From an uncultured Dorea sp. (GTDB lineage: Bacteria > Bacillota > Clostridia > Lachnospirales > Lachnospiraceae): DNA of 18,224 nt. The translations under genes were made by a program, and so were the position numbers. The notes below the pieces were generated by a model. That model saw only the letters and a list, made by a program, of their open reading frames with translations, ran no database searches and was not told where the DNA came from. Positions 15,033 through 18,224 of this stretch are shown one piece after another. The DNA lies in assembly GCF_934294775.1 (NCBI RefSeq), contig NZ_CAKRAH010000052.1, forward strand, positions 1 through 18,224. The letters are read 5' to 3'. Within the stretch, counting starts at the first letter, position 1. The number at the start of each line of letters is the position of its first letter.

Positions 15033-15261
15033 TTTCGTTTCATTTTCGTTTTTGTTTTCGTTTCGTTGTCCTTATGTTACATTTCTTTTTTCGTTTTTGC
15101 AAGCAATTTTATCCATTTTTCGTAATTTTATCACAATTGCATAGATTCTTTTTCGTCTTTTTGTGCATATTTCAGCTGTTCGTTAATTATTTATCGTTCC
15201 TTTTCCTTATTTTCATTTTCTTTCGATTATTTTCGTTTTTATTGTTGCTTTTGTTCCGTTT
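15033..15261. promoter_or_regulatory. Array of TTTCGTTT-like sites in the divergent pdxA2/tpi-like promoter region
   Basis: The octamer TTTCGTTT occurs exactly at 15033, 15044, 15056, 15089 and 15231. Close variants lie at 15061 (TTTCGTTG), 15118 (TTTCGTAA), 15151 (TTTCGTCT), 15178 (GTTCGTTA), 15221 (TTTCGATT) and 15254 (TTCCGTTT). The first three are spaced 11 and 12 bases, one helical turn, and all have the same orientation. TTTCG/CGAAA direct repeats are typical DeoR-family operators, and a DeoR-type gene lies nearby. The region has no gene. Confidence 0.65.
15074..15102 (-). promoter_or_regulatory. Possible promoter of the pdxA2 operon
   Basis: On the minus strand TTGCAA (15102-15097) and TAACAT (15079-15074) are 17 bases apart, four of six matches each. 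One TTTCGTTT lies in the spacer. The four-copy cluster at 15033-15068 begins at the predicted start site, an arrangement suited to repression. Confidence 0.4.
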
Positions 15262-15273
15262 TTGTTATATAAT
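15245..15273 (+). promoter_or_regulatory. Putative promoter of the tpi-like/rpiB-like operon
   Basis: A perfect -10 TATAAT (15268-15273) has a weak -35 TTGCTT (15245-15250) 17 bases upstream. A TTTCGTTT site (15231-15238) sits immediately upstream of the -35 and another variant lies in the spacer. Confidence 0.55.
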
Positions 15274-15317
15274 CGCAAATAGCAAAAGAAAACAAAATAT
15301 CGAAAATGGAGGGTATC

Positions 15318-16100
15318 ATGAACAAAAAACTTTTCTTTGGAAGTAACCTGAAAATGTACAAGAACATAAAAGATACCGTTTCCTATCTTCAGGAGCTGGA
15401 ATCTCTTACAAAAGATATAAGCAGGGATGACATTGAACTTTTTATTATTCCTTCTTATACAACACTCGAAAAAGCTGGGGAAGCTATCGACCAGAAGAAC
15501 ATCCGCTTAGGTGCACAGAATATGTGCTGGGAAGAGCAAGGACAGTTCACAGGAGAGATTTCTCCTCTGATGTTACAGGAAACAGGTATTGGTCTTGTTA
15601 TGATCGGACATTCGGAACGTCGTCACGTATTCGGAGAGACTGATATAGAAGAAAACAAAAAAGTACTCTGTGCACTGGAGCATGGATTCAAGACACTTTT
15701 ATGTATCGGAGAGACTGCGCAGGAAAAAGAATTCGGTATCAGCGCCGAAGTACTCCGCACACAGTTAAAGATAGGATTCCACGGCGTATCCGCTGAGGAT
15801 GCAAAAAACATCTGGGTTGCCTACGAACCAGTATGGTCTATCGGTGTAAACGGAACTCCTGCTTCTGCTGATTACGCTGAAGAGATGCATAAAGTAATCA
15901 AACAGACATTACACGAGATCTTCGGAGATGCCGCAGACGAAATCCCGGCTCTTTACGGAGGAAGCGTTAACCCAGGTAATGCAAATGACCTGATTGTTCA
16001 GCCATCTATCGACGGTCTGTTCACAGGACGTGCCGCATGGCAGGCAGACAAATTCAATACTTTGATCCGTGACGCAATCAAAGCACATGACGCAAAATAA
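15318..16100 (+). CDS. Non-canonical triose-phosphate isomerase homologue, probable tetrulose-phosphate isomerase (EryH/LerI-like)
   Basis: 260-residue TIM-barrel protein with the catalytic residues of triose-phosphate isomerase: N10 and K12 (SNLKMYK), H98 (IGHSERR) and E170 (YEPVW). It departs from glycolytic enzymes at substrate-contact loops. Loop 6 reads WSIGVNGTPAS instead of WAIGTGKTA. The last phosphate loop reads GLFTGRAAW instead of LVGGASL, and the N-terminal motif is GSNLKMYK rather than GNWKMN. These variants, as I recall them, mark EryH/LerI, which isomerise L-erythrulose-1-phosphate to D-erythrulose-4-phosphate. Pairing with an RpiB homologue 30 bases downstream fits that pathway. 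It could also isomerise dihydroxyacetone phosphate from the divergent PdxA2. The start at 15318 follows GGAGGG; an in-frame ATG at 15306 overlaps that site and is rejected. Confidence 0.87.
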   Translation: MNKKLFFGSNLKMYKNIKDTVSYLQELESLTKDISRDDIELFIIPSYTTLEKAGEAIDQKNIRLGAQNMCWEEQGQFTGEISPLMLQETGIGLVMIGHSERRHVFGETDIEENKKVLCALEHGFKTLLCIGETAQEKEFGISAEVLRTQLKIGFHGVSAEDAKNIWVAYEPVWSIGVNGTPASADYAEEMHKVIKQTLHEIFGDAADEIPALYGGSVNPGNANDLIVQPSIDGLFTGRAAWQADKFNTLIRDAIKAHDAK

Positions 16101-16130
16101 TTTATTTTTTAATCAAGGAGGATATTCACT

Positions 16131-16577
16131 ATGAAAATCGCAATCGGATGTGATCCAAACGCACAACAGGCAAAAGAAGAACTTATCAAATTTATGGAAG
16201 ACAAATGTTATGGGGAGATCAAAGACTTCGGAAGCGAAGATCCGATCTACGCCAACACAGCCGTTGCTGTTGCAGAAGCTGTTGCTTCCGGGGAATATGA
16301 CCGTGGAATCCTGATCTGCGGAACAGGTCTTGGAGTTTCTATCGCAGCTAACAAGGTAAAAGGCGCTTATGCAGCATTACTTTCTGACGTATATTCAGCT
16401 AAAAGAGCACGTCTTAGCAACGATGCAAACATCGCATGTATGGGTGCTTTCACAATCGGCAACAAGTTAAGAGAAGAATTAACAGACGCTTTCCTGACAA
16501 ATGAATTTGTTCCAGGATGCTCTTCTCAGCCAAAGGTAGACGCTTTCAGAGACTACGAAACAACTCACCAGAAATAG
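16131..16577 (+). CDS. Atypical RpiB/LacAB-family sugar-phosphate isomerase (EryI/DerI-like)
   Basis: 148 residues of the RpiB/LacAB family, which interconverts aldose and ketose phosphates. The catalytic cysteine (C63) is kept in GILICGTGLGVSIAANK. Two substrate-contact regions differ from ribose-5-phosphate isomerase B: the N-terminal NDH motif is replaced by GCDPNA, and the usual EF.GGRH..RV is replaced by EFVPGCSSQPKVDAF. Together with the tpi-like partner upstream (30-base gap, AAGGAGG before the ATG), this suggests action on a four-carbon sugar phosphate, D-erythrulose-4-phosphate to D-erythrose-4-phosphate. A canonical RpiB is encoded nearby, so a second ribose-5-phosphate isomerase would be redundant. 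The substrate is inferred. Confidence 0.87.
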   Translation: MKIAIGCDPNAQQAKEELIKFMEDKCYGEIKDFGSEDPIYANTAVAVAEAVASGEYDRGILICGTGLGVSIAANKVKGAYAALLSDVYSAKRARLSNDANIACMGAFTIGNKLREELTDAFLTNEFVPGCSSQPKVDAFRDYETTHQK

Positions 16578-16682
16578 ACTGACATTATCATTTTTTTCAT
16601 TTCTCCAATATAAGATGCCAGGGTATCAAACGCAAAAGCCGGTCATCCTTGTACGACAAAGAGTTTGAACCTGATCTTTTGG

Positions 16683-16720
16683 TATACAGAGAACCTGCCA
16701 CTGGCAGCTTCTCCTGCATA
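16683..16720. other. Long imperfect hairpin between convergent genes
   Basis: Arms GAGAA-C-CTGCC (16689-16699) and GGCAG-C-TTCTC (16703-16713) fold around a 3-base loop and extend outward through TAT/ATA with small defects. No T-tract follows on either strand, so it is not a standard terminator. It is part of the 296-base non-coding gap (16578-16873), whose remaining bases show no credible ORF. Confidence 0.45.
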
Positions 16721-16740
16721 CTTTGGTATCAAAATAAAAG

Positions 16741-16780
16741 TCCGGGATTTTGCATCACCTCAAAATCCCGGATTTTTCTT
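16741..16780 (+). terminator. Strong, probably bidirectional intrinsic terminator
   Basis: A perfect 12-bp stem TCCGGGATTTTG (16741-16752) and CAAAATCCCGGA (16761-16772) with an 8-base loop is followed by TTTTTCTT on the plus strand. On the minus strand it is followed by CTTTTATTTT. It separates the convergent tpi-like/rpiB-like operon and rpiB. Confidence 0.9.
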
Positions 16781-16873
16781 CTGTCAATTATTAATTCCCG
16801 TCCCAGAATTCCAAGCCCCGACTCTTTACCGCGCAAGCACGAACTGCTCTTTGGATTTGGGGATTCTGGTATT

Positions 16874-17326
16874 TTATAAATTATGATTTCTCTTTTCTAC
16901 ATCCATGATCATATCAACTCTTGTTGCATGTCTTCCTCCCTGAAATTCAGCGTTCAGCCATGCATCTACGATACATTTTGCAGTCTCGATACCAATCACA
17001 CGTGCTCCAAATGCGATTACATTTGCATTATTATGCTCTTTTGCCATCTTAGCTGTATATGGTTCGCTGCAGACAACTGCACGGATTCCGTTAACCTTAT
17101 TGGCCGCAAGCGAAATGCCTGCTCCAGTTCCACAGATTGCAATTCCCTGTTCTACTTCTCCGCTTGCAACTGCATTACCGATCTTCTCACCAAATTCCGG
17201 ATAATTGCAGCTTTCGTAAGAATCTGTTCCATAATTTACTACTTCATGTCCCAGACTTTCCAGGTATTCCACAATCTCATTCTTCATATCTACTGCTGAA
17301 TGATCATTTGCAATTCCAATCTTCAT
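16874..17326 (-). CDS. rpiB: Ribose-5-phosphate isomerase B
   Basis: Interconverts ribose 5-phosphate and ribulose 5-phosphate in the non-oxidative pentose phosphate pathway. The 150-residue protein has the standard RpiB pattern: NDHSAVDMK at the N-terminus (D8, H9), GIAICGTGAGISLAANK with the catalytic cysteine (C65), CSEPYTAKMAKEHNNANVIAFGARV, and the phosphate/substrate motif EFQGGRHATRVD. Allose-6-phosphate isomerase activity is also known in this family. The ATG ending at 17326 follows TAGGAACGA. It is transcribed alone from a strong promoter, divergent from the HAD gene and convergent with its atypical paralogue. Confidence 0.92.
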   Translation of the reverse strand: MKIGIANDHSAVDMKNEIVEYLESLGHEVVNYGTDSYESCNYPEFGEKIGNAVASGEVEQGIAICGTGAGISLAANKVNGIRAVVCSEPYTAKMAKEHNNANVIAFGARVIGIETAKCIVDAWLNAEFQGGRHATRVDMIMDVEKRNHNL

Positions 17327-17366
17327 ATTCGTTCCTACCTTTATCTTTCATATTTTACTCCTTTAT

Positions 17367-17395
17367 ATTATAATTAGTATCGATACGAATATCAA
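17367..17395 (-). promoter_or_regulatory. Sigma-A promoter of rpiB with palindrome in the spacer
   Basis: On the minus strand TTGATA (17395-17390) and a perfect TATAAT (17372-17367) are 17 bases apart. The perfect palindrome GTATCGATAC (17377-17386) lies entirely in the spacer, a position where a bound repressor would exclude polymerase. A plus-strand TATAAT (17369-17374) overlaps and may serve the divergent HAD gene, though its -35 is poor. Confidence 0.65.
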
Positions 17396-17443
17396 TAGAG
17401 TGTATCTGAAAATGTTTTTTAATACAAGGAGATTCTTATACTT

Positions 17444-18224
17444 ATGATTAAATTAATTGCCAGTGACCTTGACGGCACTTTACTTCAGAACGGTGCACAC
17501 GATGTTAATCCTATCGTCTTCGACCAGATCCGCACACTGAAAGAGCACGGAATCCTGTTCGTCGCTGCAAGCGGAAGACAATACCTGAATCTGTGCCGTC
17601 TCTTTGAGCCTGTAAAAGACGACATTGCATATATTGCAGAAAATGGTTCTCTTTGCATCTATAAAGAAGAGACACTTTCCAAAGGAATCATCGAACAAGA
17701 TCTCGCTTACCGGATTCTCGATGAAGTTGCAAAAAGTCCGCAGTATAACTGCATCATCTCCGGGGAACGTGTCTGCTACAGCACTTCCAAGAACCCCGAA
17801 TTCCAGAATCATATGGTAAATGTACTTCAGAATAATATGGCTTTCATCGATGATCCTAAAACCGAAATCCAGGAACCAATCTTAAAAATTGCACTCTGTG
17901 ATTACAATGGTACTGATGAATGTTTTCATAATCTGAGAGACAAATTTGCTTCTGAGATCAAGGTTGTTACTTCCGGTAATCTATGGGTTGATTTTATCTG
18001 CCCGGATGCCAACAAAGGAAGTGCACTTCAGGATCTGGCCAGCCACTTACATATCGATCCAGAAGACTGCGTCGTCTTCGGAGATCAGTACAACGATGTA
18101 GAAATGCTCCAAACCGCCGGTACAAGCTACGCCATGAAAAATGGAGCCCCGGGAATCGAGAAATATGCGACGCATGTTACGGATTCTGTGGAGACGGTGT
18201 TGGCGGAGATCATAAATGGACTTG
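17444..18224 (+). CDS. Cof-type HAD-IIB phosphatase, 3' end outside the window
   Basis: Haloacid-dehalogenase superfamily phosphatase, cytoplasmic, acting on sugar or cofactor phosphates. 260 codons are visible with no stop, so the gene runs past the right edge; the family is usually about 265-280 residues, so only a few are missing. All four HAD motifs are present: D8 and D10 in SDLDGTLL, S43 in ASGR, K191 in ANKGSAL, and D214/D218 in FGDQYNDVEM. The C2-type cap lies between motifs II and III, placing it in subclass IIB (Cof/YbjI). The start follows AAGGAG with a rather long spacing. It is divergent from rpiB across a 117-base promoter region. The substrate cannot be deduced. Confidence 0.9.
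   Translation, partial: MIKLIASDLDGTLLQNGAHDVNPIVFDQIRTLKEHGILFVAASGRQYLNLCRLFEPVKDDIAYIAENGSLCIYKEETLSKGIIEQDLAYRILDEVAKSPQYNCIISGERVCYSTSKNPEFQNHMVNVLQNNMAFIDDPKTEIQEPILKIALCDYNGTDECFHNLRDKFASEIKVVTSGNLWVDFICPDANKGSALQDLASHLHIDPEDCVVFGDQYNDVEMLQTAGTSYAMKNGAPGIEKYATHVTDSVETVLAEIINGL

Noticed and set aside
16649..16886. Short plus-strand open frames between the two RpiB genes
   Set aside because: They run through the bidirectional terminator and into the antisense of rpiB, and show no ribosome binding site.
17304..17351. 15-codon upstream reading frame overlapping the rpiB start, with AAAGGAG before its ATG
   Set aside because: The AAAGGAG (17358-17364) overlaps the predicted transcription start near 17360, so it would probably not be fully in the mRNA.

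Overview
The window looks like a chromosomal segment of a spore-forming, gut-type anaerobe of the Clostridia, most likely Lachnospiraceae. This rests on moderate-to-low GC, strong AGGAGG-type ribosome binding sites, an Etf-linked lactate oxidation operon, a sporulation-type amidase, and the protein sequence style. The assignment is by recognition, not by database search. No rRNA, tRNA, CRISPR array, transposase or prophage gene was seen.

Left part (1-3742): a palindromic repeat unit with a second truncated copy, then a CNNM/CBS membrane protein (TTG start). Convergent to it is a degenerate sigma-70-like protein, followed by a two-helix membrane protein and a CwlC-like N-acetylmuramoyl-L-alanine amidase with a SPOR domain. 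The amidase has no signal peptide and a sequence matching a sigma-K promoter lies just upstream.

Middle part (3833-10730, all minus strand): a DeoR-type and a GntR/FadR-type regulator in tandem, then the lactate operon lctP-etfB-etfA-lctD. Lactate enters through LctP and is oxidised to pyruvate by LctD. Electrons pass to an EtfAB whose alpha subunit carries an N-terminal [4Fe-4S] module, as in electron-confurcating lactate dehydrogenase (Acetobacterium LctBCD). A consensus-like sigma-A promoter and two TGGTnnnACCA operator-like sites precede lctP, and the GntR protein is the obvious candidate repressor.

Right part (10840-18224): a minus-strand operon pdxA2-dtnK-kdgT-like for a four-carbon sugar acid (D-threonate type) that should yield dihydroxyacetone phosphate. 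A YcxB-like membrane protein follows it. Divergently transcribed is a two-gene operon of a non-canonical triose-phosphate isomerase homologue and an atypical RpiB homologue. These resemble the tetrulose-phosphate isomerase pair (EryH/LerI and EryI/DerI) of erythritol and threitol pathways. The 300-bp divergent promoter region is filled with TTTCGTTT-like repeats, plausible operators of the DeoR regulator at 9963-10730. A second, canonical RpiB (minus strand) and the 5' part of a Cof-type HAD phosphatase close the window.

The most unusual items are the combination of a tetronate operon with a divergent tetrulose-phosphate isomerase pair under a dense operator array, the sigma-like protein lacking promoter-recognition parts, the two-operator lactate promoter, and the signal-less amidase behind a sigma-K-like promoter.
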